DNA from: Sphingobium sp. BYY-5
Lineage (GTDB): Bacteria > Pseudomonadota > Alphaproteobacteria > Sphingomonadales > Sphingomonadaceae
DNA length: 64,000 nt
Reading direction: 5' to 3'
Assembly (NCBI RefSeq): GCF_022758885.1
Contig: NZ_JALEBH010000002.1
Span: 1,239,244-1,303,243, forward strand
Part shown: positions 8,600-17,577 of the stretch, piece by piece
Numbering within the stretch: the stretch's first letter is position 1
How the letters are laid out: each line of letters starts with the position of its first letter
Made by a program: the position numbers and the translations under genes
The notes under the pieces: model-generated
What the model was told of the DNA's origin: nothing
Seen by the model: the letters and a program-made list of their open reading frames with translations, nothing else
Databases searched by the model: none

Positions 8600-10281
8600 G
8601 GAAGATTGTCGGAGCGCTTCAGCCGATCGGCCGCGCGCTGATGCTGCCGATAGCAGTGCTGCCGGTGGCGGGGCTGTTGCTGCGTCTGGGTCAGCCTGAC
8701 CTGCTGGGCATTCCTCTTCTCGCGGCGGCGGGCGATGCGTTGTTTTCCAGCCTTGGCCTGTTGTTCGCCATCGGTGTGGCGACGGGCATTTCGCGCGATG
8801 GCAATGGCGCGGCGGGGCTTGCAGGCGTGGTCTGCTATCTGGTCGCCATGCATGGCGGGCGGGCTTTGCTTACCGTCCCGCCCGAAGTGACGGCCGGCCT
8901 TGCCGATGCGGTTGCGCAGACGGTTGCGGATGCCTGGAAGATCAAGGCCTTCGCGCGGCTGGATGTGCCCATCGGAATCAGCGCAGGCCTTATCGGCGGG
9001 TCTCTCTATAATCGCTATGCGACGATCGAGGTGCCGGCCTATCTCGCCTTCTTCGGCGGGCGGCGCTTCGTGCCGATCGTGGCGGGTGGCGCGGGCGTGC
9101 TGATGGCGCTCATTGTAGGGATGAGCTACAGCGCGCTCGACACGGGTCTCAGCCTGGTGAGCAAGGGGCTGGTGGCGTCGGGCAGCGTTGGCCTGTTCGG
9201 TTTCGGCCTGCTCAATCGGCTGCTGTTGGTGACGGGGCTGCACCACATATTGAACAATATTGCCTGGTTCGTTCTGGGTGATTATGCCGGGACGACCGGT
9301 GATCTGCGCCGCTTCTTCGCGGGTGATCCCCATGCGGGCGCGTTCATGGCTGGTTTCTTCCCCGTCATGATGTTCGGCCTGCCTGCTGCTTGCCTCGCCA
9401 TGTATCGCTCCGCCCTGCCGGACCAGAAAAAGGCGGTGGGCGGCATGTTGCTGAGCCTTGCGCTGACGTCCTTCCTGACAGGGGTGACTGAACCGATCGA
9501 GTTCAGCTTCATGTTTCTCGCACCCCTGCTCTACGCCATTCATGCGGTACTGACCGGCCTGTCGATGGTCGTGATGGATCTGCTGGGCGTGAGGCTGGGC
9601 TTCGGCTTTTCGGCGGGACTGTTCGACTATGTGTTGAACTTCGGACGAGCGACGCGGCCCTGGATGCTGCTGCCGGTCGGTGCTGTCTATTTCGCCGTCT
9701 ATTATGGCGTTTTCCGCTTTGCGATCCAGCGGTTCGATCTGGCTACGCCCGGCCGGCAGCTTGTGCAGGATGCAGCCGCTGGCGCCAGTGAAAGCGGGTC
9801 GCGCGGTGGCGACTATCTGACGGCGCTGGGCGGCGCGGCCAATCTGCACACGATCGGCGCCTGCACCACGCGGCTGCGACTGGTGGTGCAGGATCAGGCG
9901 AAGGTGGACGACGTGGCGCTCAAGGCGCTGGGCGCCGTCGCGGTGCTGCGGCCCTCCGCCCAGGCGGTGCAGGTGATTATCGGGCCGATGGCGGACCAGA
10001 TTTCCGAGGAGATCCGGCTGGCGGCGGCGCACGGCGCGCCACCGGTGGATCAGGCGCCGGTCGTCAAGGATCGGGCGTCGGTCGAACCGGCGGCGGAAAT
10101 TTTGGAGGCTCTGGGCGGCCCGGATGCCATCAGCGATGCGCAGATGGTGGCGGGACGCTTGCGGATCATATTGACGCGCAATGCCACGCCGGCGCGGCTG
10201 GTGGACGTGCGATGCGTGCGCGCTTTCGCACAGGTCGATGAGCGGACACTGCACCTACTGGGACAGGGCCTGACCCGCTGA
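8596..10281 (+). CDS. nagE: PTS EIICB permease for N-acetylglucosamine, with an extra degenerate IIB-like tail
   Basis: Inner-membrane permease that imports GlcNAc and releases it as GlcNAc-6-P. The EIIC domain (about 1-385) has about ten hydrophobic segments and glucose-family motifs such as GLHHILNNIAWF and TGVTEPIEFSFMF. EIIB (about 405-475) has the phosphorylation site IGACTTRLRL with Cys423. A second IIB-like segment (about 495-561) aligns through EILEALGGPDAISDAQ and GRLRIIL, but Val518 replaces the phospho-Cys. The 561-residue length exceeds a plain EIICB by about this module. It lacks EIIA, which NagF supplies. GlcNAc rather than glucose is chosen from the operon context. Confidence 0.9.
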   Translation: MRKIVGALQPIGRALMLPIAVLPVAGLLLRLGQPDLLGIPLLAAAGDALFSSLGLLFAIGVATGISRDGNGAAGLAGVVCYLVAMHGGRALLTVPPEVTAGLADAVAQTVADAWKIKAFARLDVPIGISAGLIGGSLYNRYATIEVPAYLAFFGGRRFVPIVAGGAGVLMALIVGMSYSALDTGLSLVSKGLVASGSVGLFGFGLLNRLLLVTGLHHILNNIAWFVLGDYAGTTGDLRRFFAGDPHAGAFMAGFFPVMMFGLPAACLAMYRSALPDQKKAVGGMLLSLALTSFLTGVTEPIEFSFMFLAPLLYAIHAVLTGLSMVVMDLLGVRLGFGFSAGLFDYVLNFGRATRPWMLLPVGAVYFAVYYGVFRFAIQRFDLATPGRQLVQDAAAGASESGSRGGDYLTALGGAANLHTIGACTTRLRLVVQDQAKVDDVALKALGAVAVLRPSAQAVQVIIGPMADQISEEIRLAAAHGAPPVDQAPVVKDRASVEPAAEILEALGGPDAISDAQMVAGRLRIILTRNATPARLVDVRCVRAFAQVDERTLHLLGQGLTR

Positions 10282-10291
10282 TCGTCAAAGG

Positions 10292-10319
10292 GGGGTCGGG
10301 ATCAGGCGATCCCGGCCCC
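10292..10319. terminator. Hairpin between convergent nagE and ROK kinase
   Basis: Arms GGGGTCGGGATC (10292-10303) and GATCCCGGCCCC (10308-10319) pair over 12 positions with one G-T wobble and a four-base loop. It overlaps the stop codon of the minus-strand kinase. No T-run follows on either strand, so bidirectional termination is likely but not certain. Confidence 0.45.
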
Positions 10320-11222
10320 CTCCAGCGCATCGAGCGCCAGTGCGACCGCGCCCAGCGGCCCTGCCTGATCGCCCAGCATTGGCGGGCGGACGATCTGGTC
10401 GATGCTGTCGGCATCGATATGGGACAGATAGCCGCCAAGCTGTGTCACCACTTTTTCCCGGACTTGATCGAGCAGGCCGGTGCGGCCCATGCCTACGCCG
10501 CCGCCGATCAGCACTTGCCGCGCCGATGTGCTGAGCAGGATGGTCGACACCAGATGGGCGATGTCGCTGGCTACATGATCCCAGCGCGGATCGTTCGGAT
10601 CGATTTCATGTCCCGGCACGCCGAAGCGTTTGGCCAGGGCCGGGCCGGACACGAGCCCTTCGATGCAATCGCCATGGAAGGGGCAACTGCCCGCAAAGCT
10701 GTCGCCGTGGGCACGAGGAACCCGGATATGGCCGATCTCCGGATGCATGGCCCCGCGCAGCGTCCGGCCGTTAAGGGCAAAGCCGCCGCCGACCCCGGTG
10801 CCGATGGTGATATAGCACAGGCTGTCGGAAGGCACCGGCCCCTGCGCGCCCGCACCCCAGCGCAATTCGGCCAGCGCTGCGCCGTTGACATCCGTGTCGA
10901 TGACGGCTGGGCAATCAAAGGGTGCCGTCAGCGTCCCCCAGATATCAGCGCCTGCCCAACCGGGCTTGGGTGTGGGCAGCATGATGCCGAAATCGGCGGC
11001 ATGCGAATCGAGCCGTAGCGGTCCGAAGCTGCCAATACCCATGGCGGCGAAAGCTTCCTGCGCGTCCCAGTCCTTCAATATCTCCACCGCCCTGCCCAGC
11101 GTGTCGAGCGGTGTAGTGGTGGGAATCATCTCCCGATCCAAAATGATACGGCCGCGTGCCCGCAGCACAAAGACCTTGGTTCCGCCGAGTTCTACCCCGG
11201 CCAGCATCGATTCTACATTCAT
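10302..11222 (-). CDS. ROK-family sugar kinase (fructokinase/glucokinase type)
   Basis: ATP-dependent cytoplasmic sugar kinase. The N-terminal phosphate loop is LAGVELGGTKVFVL, the catalytic region has DTDVNGAALAE, the second nucleotide motif is TIGTGVGGG, and the zinc module reads HPEIGHI followed by CPFHGDCIEG. This last form of the zinc site is typical of ScrK/GmuE-like fructokinases. Its 306 residues are normal. I chose the ATG at 11222 because homology begins there; the longer frame upstream has no family features. The PTS already delivers phosphorylated GlcNAc, so this kinase would handle free sugar released inside the cell (glucose, fructose, mannose or GlcNAc). It is convergent with nagE. 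Confidence 0.85.
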   Translation of the reverse strand: MNVESMLAGVELGGTKVFVLRARGRIILDREMIPTTTPLDTLGRAVEILKDWDAQEAFAAMGIGSFGPLRLDSHAADFGIMLPTPKPGWAGADIWGTLTAPFDCPAVIDTDVNGAALAELRWGAGAQGPVPSDSLCYITIGTGVGGGFALNGRTLRGAMHPEIGHIRVPRAHGDSFAGSCPFHGDCIEGLVSGPALAKRFGVPGHEIDPNDPRWDHVASDIAHLVSTILLSTSARQVLIGGGVGMGRTGLLDQVREKVVTQLGGYLSHIDADSIDQIVRPPMLGDQAGPLGAVALALDALEGAGIA

Positions 11223-11605
11223 TGCGCGTTCCAACCATATCGTCGAAGCCGCCTCAAGAAGGATTTCGAACCTGAATGTTTTTCCGATACGCGCTGGCGC
11301 GAAGGAGGGAGTGTGGCTGGGCCTCATGGGCTGCGCGACACCGTTCGCGCATCGGCGAGTTGATCGCTGCCGTAGCATTAATCATGAAATAGTCTCCCGG
11401 TTGAGGGGCGGCCCAGCAACCAAATCTTCTCATTAGGAGGTCATTTCAGCCAATATCGGTGCTAATTCTGCGTTAACCTCTTCTGTCTTCACAAACCATT
11501 GCTTCGCGCTTGCACATAGGCAACAATGACAAACTACAAGGTAAACTTACCAACAAATGGGGGCAATCCGTTCATCAATTGCATTGAAACGAAAGGATAA
11601 AGGCC
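11223..11605. other. Divergent intergenic region, nag locus to exopolysaccharide locus
   Basis: I see no gene in these 383 bases. They must hold the promoter of the ROK kinase (leftwards) and of the first beta-helix gene (rightwards). The latter has AAGGA about 7 to 10 bases before its ATG. The stretch 11440-11590 is less GC-rich than its surroundings. No convincing operator was found. Confidence 0.5.
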
Positions 11606-12661
11606 ATGACAGCTCTGCTCACACGCCGCCGGTTCATGAAGGCTACGGCCGCTGGTCCTGCTGCAGTGCCATCGATGATCCGGGCGCAGACGGGAAGCCA
11701 GACGCTGATCGATGGACGCACCTTTCGTGGAACCCGTCTCCCCGATGGTTCCGGAGTCGATGGCGGGACCGCCATCTGGGCGGAAAGCGACACCTTGATC
11801 CGGAATTGCCATTTTCTCAATTTGGGCAATGGCGCGATCCGATTATTTCATAGCGCGACCGCGAATTTCACAATCGAGGATTGTGATGTCAGCAACATGT
11901 ACCGGTTCATAGAAAATTGGTCCTGGGATCATCCCAGCGTGGCGGCGCCGGTCAGCGATTTCGCGATAAGGCGGGTGGTTGCGACTGGGCTGGAGCGTAA
12001 CTTTTTACGCATCCGCTACGGGTCTACGCGCGGCGTGATCGAAGATGTCGTGGCCCATGGCAACGGCCAATGTTCAAACTATTGCGTGGGCTTCGCTTTG
12101 GACGATGAAGCCAATGACATCGTATATCGCCGCGTGGAAGCGCATGATTTTTCCGAAACGCGACGGGCCGCCGACAGATATTGGAACGGGGATGGCTTTT
12201 CGGATGAGCGGGGCAATCGGCAAATCCGTTATTATTCCTGCGTTGCGACTGGCTGCAGCGACGGCGGTTTTGATGTGAAGTCCGCAGGTGTCTATCTGGA
12301 AGATTGTCGTGCCAGCGGGAACAAGCGCAATTACCGGCTATGGAACAGCGGCATTCTCAAAAATTGCCGAAGCGAGAATCCCGTCAAGAACGGGGGGACG
12401 GGAGAGGTGGCGCATTTCGCCTTCTTCGGCGGCAGCGGCGCAAATTATATGTTTGACCGCCCGGTCGTGCGCGCTGCCGCCGGCAACACGGCTCCGATCT
12501 TCTTTTTTCAGACGGATACGCCCGCCACTATCTCCATCTATGACGCGGATATCGATGCTCCGGATGCGCCGCTGATCCAGGTGGACGGACCGGCCCCAAC
12601 CATCCAATGGTTTCCCGATCGCAGTCAGCAAAAGATTCGTGTCGCGCGCGATATGGCGTGA
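11606..12661 (+). CDS. Exported right-handed beta-helix protein (Tat signal), exopolysaccharide locus
   Basis: Function unproven; the fold suggests a polysaccharide lyase, hydrolase or binding protein. The N-terminus TRRRFMKATAAGPAA is a twin-arginine signal with weak hydrophobicity. From about residue 40 on, short repeating strands such as LIRNCHFLNL, FTIEDCDVSN and GVYLEDCRASGNKRNYRLW are typical of parallel beta-helix coils. The central block YWNGDGFSDERGN followed by CSDGGFDVKS is almost identical in the next gene, so the two are tandem duplicates. Length is 351 residues. It opens the exopolysaccharide locus, in which lyases often trim or release polymer. No catalytic residues can be assigned safely. 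Confidence 0.75.
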   Translation: MTALLTRRRFMKATAAGPAAVPSMIRAQTGSQTLIDGRTFRGTRLPDGSGVDGGTAIWAESDTLIRNCHFLNLGNGAIRLFHSATANFTIEDCDVSNMYRFIENWSWDHPSVAAPVSDFAIRRVVATGLERNFLRIRYGSTRGVIEDVVAHGNGQCSNYCVGFALDDEANDIVYRRVEAHDFSETRRAADRYWNGDGFSDERGNRQIRYYSCVATGCSDGGFDVKSAGVYLEDCRASGNKRNYRLWNSGILKNCRSENPVKNGGTGEVAHFAFFGGSGANYMFDRPVVRAAAGNTAPIFFFQTDTPATISIYDADIDAPDAPLIQVDGPAPTIQWFPDRSQQKIRVARDMA

Positions 12662-12776
12662 AGGGCGGACGCGGTTAACCGTTCGGCGAATAGGAATCTC
12701 AGCCTGCGGTCGGACGGAAGGAACATTGCGTCGCAAAGCGGTTCGCGCGCCGCGTTCTGCTGCATATGCTCACTAT

Positions 12777-13739
12777 ATGCGTAGCGACATCAGCCCTGCC
12801 GCACCGTCAACTCCGTTGACGCAGATACAGGGCGATGATGGAGAAATCTATCTCGCCCGCAGCGGGCGCCGGATCGCCGGCATCAATGCAAGCCATGTGG
12901 GTAATGGCCTCCTTCGCGTCGCCTCGCCGGTCGATAAGCTCATTCTTGAAGATGCGAGGGTGAATGATGTCTACAGGGTCATAGAGAATAAGGCGGCGGA
13001 GAAGGATGGAGACGCAAGCATCCACGGTTTGCGCGTCAGTCGTGTCCTGGCGACCGGAATCCGGCGCAGCTTCGCCCGGATAGGGTATGACAGCCGGGAT
13101 GGCATTATCGAGGATGTCCTGGCGACCGGCACGACAGTAACCGCGCCGCACGACTTGCCGGTCGGTATCGGCTTTACCGGGACAGCCCATGATTTCAGGA
13201 TCGAACGCTGCATCATGCGCGGTTTTCGCTGGCAACGCGGAGAGAAGAAATATTGGAACGGCGATGGTTATTCCGCCGAACGGGGCAATTACAGGCTGCT
13301 GTTCCGGCGTTGCGCGGCCTATGACAATAGTGACGGGGGATTCGACCTCAAATCGTCTACGACCGTGCTGGACGATTGTATTGCCGGCGGCAATGCACGC
13401 AACTATCGGCTCTGGACGTCGATGCGGGCGACCCGCCTCACCAGCCTGGAGCCGGTAAAGGCTGGCGGGATCGGCGATACCTGCCACTTTTCGCTCATGG
13501 GCGAAAAATCCGTGTCGGGAAAGACGGCGGAACCGATCACGATACATATCGAGCATCTGGAAGTGCGCAGCAGCAAGGGATGGCCGATCTTCGTAGTCCA
13601 TGACGGACCGGTCAGGATATCGATCGGCACGCATGACATTCAGGTGCCGCCCCAAACGCCGCTTGTGCGGCTGGCAGGTGGAGCGATCCCCGGCGGAATC
13701 GTCTGGCAAAGTGGTCCGCCCCGCGGTTTGACGCTGTAG
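12777..13739 (+). CDS. Beta-helix protein, tandem paralog without clear signal peptide
   Basis: A paralog of the preceding gene, sharing VYRVIEN, KYWNGDGYSAERGNY, SDGGFDLKS and NARNYRLW at matching positions. Beta-helix coil repeats fill the protein. From the ATG at 12777 it has 320 residues, and homology starts within the first 20. An in-frame TTG at 12726 has a much better ribosome binding site (GGAAGGA at 12716-12722) and may be the real start. Neither choice gives a hydrophobic signal peptide, unlike the Tat-exported sister. It may therefore be cytoplasmic, be exported with help, or have lost its leader. Function is unknown; a polysaccharide-active role is inferred from fold and location. 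Confidence 0.7.
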   Translation: MRSDISPAAPSTPLTQIQGDDGEIYLARSGRRIAGINASHVGNGLLRVASPVDKLILEDARVNDVYRVIENKAAEKDGDASIHGLRVSRVLATGIRRSFARIGYDSRDGIIEDVLATGTTVTAPHDLPVGIGFTGTAHDFRIERCIMRGFRWQRGEKKYWNGDGYSAERGNYRLLFRRCAAYDNSDGGFDLKSSTTVLDDCIAGGNARNYRLWTSMRATRLTSLEPVKAGGIGDTCHFSLMGEKSVSGKTAEPITIHIEHLEVRSSKGWPIFVVHDGPVRISIGTHDIQVPPQTPLVRLAGGAIPGGIVWQSGPPRGLTL

Positions 13740-13926
13740 ACAATCTTCAGGCCGCAACTGTGGCACCATTCGACGCCAGCGCCTTGTTGCAGTGCACATA
13801 AAATCGGAGCCTCCGAAATTGGGGGCATGTGGGCCGTTTCGCGACGGTCGCGCAGACAACAGGGAAGATTATGTCCGATCTGTATGAGGAATCTCGGCCA
13901 CAACGTCCACGACAAGGCATGAACTG

Positions 13927-16107
13927 ATGGATGCCCGTGCGCAGGCGGCGCTGGAGCGCCGGCAGTTTTCCACGGATGCTGTCGATGAGGGCGCGCTGAT
14001 CGACGTGCATCGCATCGGCGGGATTGTCAGGCGGCGTTTGCCGTTGATTGGCGTGATCAGCGTGGTGCTGCTGATATTGGCGGGGGTCGGCTATTTCCTC
14101 GCGGAGCCGCGTTATGAGGCGACGGCGCGCATCGCGCTGGAACGCGGTTCGGAACAGGTCATTAACGTGGATCAGGTGGTTCCTTCGGTGGCGCCTGACT
14201 CGGCGTCGGTCGATACCGAGGTCCAGATCCTGCAATCGCCCGAATTGGCGGGCGAGATTGTGGACCAGCTTCGTTTGACGGAAGATCCCGAGTTTAATCC
14301 GCAACTGGCCGATGGCCGCGTTGCGTTGCCCCCCGACCAGGCGCGACGGCAAGCGGTTTCCAAGCTGTTGTCGGGATTGAAAATTCAGCGGGAAGGTTTT
14401 TCCTACGCGATCACGATCCGGTTCACATCGGACAGCCCTCGAACCGCCGCGCGGATCGCCAACGCCATCGCCGATACCTATGTGGGTAATCAGGTCAAGA
14501 CGAAGGCTGACGCCAATCGCCGGGCAAGCGGCTTCCTGGAAACGCAATTGGACAAGCTCCGGGCACAGGTTCAGTCGGCTGAGGCTGCGGTTGCGGATTA
14601 TCGTGCCAATAACCAATTGTTCGCGGCCTCCAGCAACAGCAGTGTCGCCCAGCAGGAGTTGAGCGGTCTCAGCACGCAATTGGCCGAAGCCCGCGCCCAG
14701 CAGGCAGCAGCCGAAGCCCGGCTGGAGACAGCGCGCGCGCAGCTTGCGCGCGGCGGAACCGGTGAAGAACTGGGCGAAGCACTCGATTCCCCGGTGGTGA
14801 GCCAACTTCGCGGTCAACGCGCCCAGCTTAGCCGCGACGTTGCGGCGTTGCGGGCGCGCTATCGCCCCGGCCATCCCGATCTGCTCCGTGCCGAAGAATC
14901 CCTGCGCGATACTGACGCACAGATTGGTGCAGAGGTGAATCGCATCATTTCCAACGTCACGGGCCAGGCCAATGCCGCGCGGCAACGCACGGCTTCGCTG
15001 CAAGGATCGCTCCACCAGACGGAAGGAACGCTGGCGGCCAACAACAGGGCATCGGTGCGGCTGAATGAACTGGAACGCAATGCGGAATCGGCCCGGACCC
15101 TGTATCAGGCGTTTCTCGACCGCTACAAGCAGACGCTGGCGCAGCGGGGATTGGAACGCAGCAATGCCTATGTTGTTGCGCGCGCCACTGTCCCGGTCAT
15201 TCCGGTATCGCCCAACAAGATCGTCTATCTCGTTCTCGGCCTGGTTGCGGCCTTGGGGGCGTCGGTGGTGGCCATCGCTATCCTTCAACTGCTCGAACGC
15301 GGCGTGGAGACAAGCGAGCAGGTCGAAAAACGGCTGGGGATCGCATCGGTCGGATCGATTCCCGATGCAAAGACCATCTCCCTCATACGGGGGTTGATCA
15401 AGGGCGGGACCGGTCCCGCCGACATCATCCTTCAATCACCGCAGTCAGCCTTTGCCGAAGCGTTTCGTCGATTGCGCACATCGATCGAATATGACCGGCC
15501 GGACATGCCGTCCCGCGTCGTCGCGATTACATCGGCGCTGCCGGGCGAGGGCAAGACGACGACCGCCATCTGCCTGGCGCGCTCCGCCGCCGTTGCGGGA
15601 ACGAAGGTTGTCCTGGTCGATTGCGACATCCGCCGGCGCGCGTCGAGCCGCAGTTTCGGCGCTGTCAACACGGCCGGGCTTCGCAATGTGCTGGAAGGAA
15701 AGGCGGTGCTGGATGAAGCGCTGATGCTGGATACAGAGTCCGGCGCCTGGATATTACCCCAACATCCCAATGATACGGCTATTACCAGTTTCACGGATAA
15801 GGAAGCATTCGCGTCCCTGATCGATCAACTGCACCAGAGGTTCGAACTGGTGGTGCTCGATACGCCGCCGATCCTGCCTGTCGATGAAGCCCGGGTGATC
15901 GCGGCCCATGCCGACAGCGTCATCTTGTTGATGCGTTGGCGACAGACGCCAACGAAAGCTGCGGCTCTTGCCTTGCGGGAACTGGATGAAGTCGGCGCCC
16001 ATGTCATCGGCATCAGCCTCAACATGGTCGATATGGTTGCGCAGGAACGTTCAGGCTATGGGGACGTCGGCTATTATTATCAATCCTACAAGAGTTACTA
16101 CGCCTGA
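13927..16107 (+). CDS. Wzc/GumC-type polysaccharide co-polymerase with BY-kinase domain
   Basis: An inner-membrane protein controlling chain length and export of exopolysaccharide. The 726 residues comprise a Wzz domain with a first transmembrane segment (LIGVISVVLLILAGVGYFL, about 36-55), a long periplasmic coiled-coil part (about 190-400), a GNVR-type second membrane segment (VYLVLGLVAALGASVVAIAI, about 430-450) and a cytoplasmic tyrosine kinase. The kinase has Walker A SALPGEGKTTTA, Walker A' VVLVDCDIRR and Walker B VVLDTPPIL. The C-terminal cluster YGDVGYYYQSYKSYYA is the autophosphorylation tail. Sphingan loci split these functions into GelC and GelE; here they are fused. The next gene starts 27 bases later. 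Confidence 0.9.
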   Translation: MDARAQAALERRQFSTDAVDEGALIDVHRIGGIVRRRLPLIGVISVVLLILAGVGYFLAEPRYEATARIALERGSEQVINVDQVVPSVAPDSASVDTEVQILQSPELAGEIVDQLRLTEDPEFNPQLADGRVALPPDQARRQAVSKLLSGLKIQREGFSYAITIRFTSDSPRTAARIANAIADTYVGNQVKTKADANRRASGFLETQLDKLRAQVQSAEAAVADYRANNQLFAASSNSSVAQQELSGLSTQLAEARAQQAAAEARLETARAQLARGGTGEELGEALDSPVVSQLRGQRAQLSRDVAALRARYRPGHPDLLRAEESLRDTDAQIGAEVNRIISNVTGQANAARQRTASLQGSLHQTEGTLAANNRASVRLNELERNAESARTLYQAFLDRYKQTLAQRGLERSNAYVVARATVPVIPVSPNKIVYLVLGLVAALGASVVAIAILQLLERGVETSEQVEKRLGIASVGSIPDAKTISLIRGLIKGGTGPADIILQSPQSAFAEAFRRLRTSIEYDRPDMPSRVVAITSALPGEGKTTTAICLARSAAVAGTKVVLVDCDIRRRASSRSFGAVNTAGLRNVLEGKAVLDEALMLDTESGAWILPQHPNDTAITSFTDKEAFASLIDQLHQRFELVVLDTPPILPVDEARVIAAHADSVILLMRWRQTPTKAAALALRELDEVGAHVIGISLNMVDMVAQERSGYGDVGYYYQSYKSYYA

Positions 16108-16134
16108 AGTCTGTCCTGATAGGGGGGATGCGCG

Positions 16135-17577
16135 GTGAACGAAGCAAGCAGCAGTTTCGGGCCGTCATTCGGACTGGGCGTGCTGGTTCCGGCCACGTTC
16201 GTCCTTTTGGCTATCCTGATCCTTGCGGCGCGGGGCGTCCGCAGCAATGCCGGCAGGCTGGTCATGGCGTCCCTGTGGCTGCGCTATATGATGGGCGCCT
16301 ATCATGCCTATACGTTCAAGCCGCTTTTCGCCGGACTTTCCGCCAATGCACTGGCGTCGATCGCAGTCGTCGGACTGGGCGGAGTCATCATTCGCAAACG
16401 GCACCTGACCCTTTCCGTACTGCCGCCGCTCTATCTGCTGATGGCGTTGCTGCTGGTCAGCGCGGTGCTCAATGATGATCCGTCCGGTGCGCTCAACAGC
16501 GTCGTCAAATATGCCTATTTCGGCATCATCCTGATCGCCACATTCGAAGCGCTGCGGCAGGAGGATCGCGAGCGGTTCATGAACAGGCTGGTCTGGGCCT
16601 TCGCGCCGCTCATGCTGTTTCAGTTCTTGTCGGTGGCGCTCAACCTGCCCAAGGGATCGGAACTGGGCGATGGCCTGGTATGGATCGGGGGATATAATCA
16701 CGAAGCGGCCTTTTCGGTGGCGTTGCTGACCGGTTTTACGGTGGCGTGCCTGGCGTTTCGCCTGCATCCCGCGCTGCGTTTCCTCTTCCTTTTCGCGACT
16801 GCATTTGGCGTTCTTCTGGCGGGGTATCGCACGGCGATGCTGGCGATGCTGCCGTTGGCCTTCGCCACCTTCTGGATCGCCATCACGCAATATGTGAAGC
16901 CCGACCAGCGTCGCCCGGTCTCCGTGGCCATGCTCATGCTCTGCCTGGTAGGCGCGGCGGTCGTGATCGTCGCCTATCAGGACCGCTTCACCGATCTGGC
17001 CACTTTCCTTTCCGATCCTGGATCGCTGATAAAGGATCCACGGTCCTTTACGCAGATGGACCGGCAGATCATGTCCGGCCGCGCCTTGATCTGGAGCGAA
17101 TATCTCACCGCTTATGCACGGGGAACGCCGGTCAATCATATCTTCGGGTTCGGGCCGGAATCATGGGCCGACGCCTTCAAGGTCTATCCCCACAACACGC
17201 TGGTCAGCACCTTGTACGAACTGGGCGGGCTGGGTGTCGGCGCCATGCTGCTGCTTTGGATCGTCATGGCCGCCCAGGCGTTCGGGGCGCGGCGGCATGA
17301 GCGGCTGATATTGATCGCTGCCCATGTCAGCTTCATTCTGCTCAATTTCGCGACCATGCCCTTCTGGCAGGTCGAGGGATTGGCCCTCTATGCTGTCTTG
17401 TCCGGTTACACCCTGTTTAGCGCCCGCGCGGCCGCTGTCAGTCGCGGCGGTGCAGGACGGGGTTCGGTCCGGTCTTCATCCGAAAGTCGGGGCGGTCGGC
17501 AAGAAATTCGTCAACGGCTTCGCGGCAGCCCTTATAATCGTGATAATCGTCTATTACGACCAACCCGCCCGGCGTGA
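16135..17577 (+). CDS. O-antigen ligase/Wzy-type polymerase membrane protein
   Basis: Predicted inner-membrane polymerase joining polysaccharide repeat units, or a ligase. It has about ten to eleven hydrophobic helices, starting LGVLVPATFVLLAILILAA. A large periplasmic loop lies around residues 285-350 with MSGRALIWSEYLTAYARG and a PHNTLVSTLYELG block that is typical of the Wzy_C/O-antigen ligase family. The GTG start at 16135 is preceded by GGGGGG. The last 46 codons are Arg/Ser-rich, lack homology features and lie antisense to the end of the methyltransferase gene; the protein probably ended earlier in ancestors. The position just after the Wzc gene supports the polymerase role. Confidence 0.83.
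   Translation: MNEASSSFGPSFGLGVLVPATFVLLAILILAARGVRSNAGRLVMASLWLRYMMGAYHAYTFKPLFAGLSANALASIAVVGLGGVIIRKRHLTLSVLPPLYLLMALLLVSAVLNDDPSGALNSVVKYAYFGIILIATFEALRQEDRERFMNRLVWAFAPLMLFQFLSVALNLPKGSELGDGLVWIGGYNHEAAFSVALLTGFTVACLAFRLHPALRFLFLFATAFGVLLAGYRTAMLAMLPLAFATFWIAITQYVKPDQRRPVSVAMLMLCLVGAAVVIVAYQDRFTDLATFLSDPGSLIKDPRSFTQMDRQIMSGRALIWSEYLTAYARGTPVNHIFGFGPESWADAFKVYPHNTLVSTLYELGGLGVGAMLLLWIVMAAQAFGARRHERLILIAAHVSFILLNFATMPFWQVEGLALYAVLSGYTLFSARAAAVSRGGAGRGSVRSSSESRGGRQEIRQRLRGSPYNRDNRLLRPTRPA

Noticed and set aside
8137..10254. Long open frame on the minus strand opposite nagF/nagE
   Set aside because: It is antisense to genes with intact family motifs, is rich in Arg, His and Gln, and shows no domain. 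High GC makes such mirror frames common.
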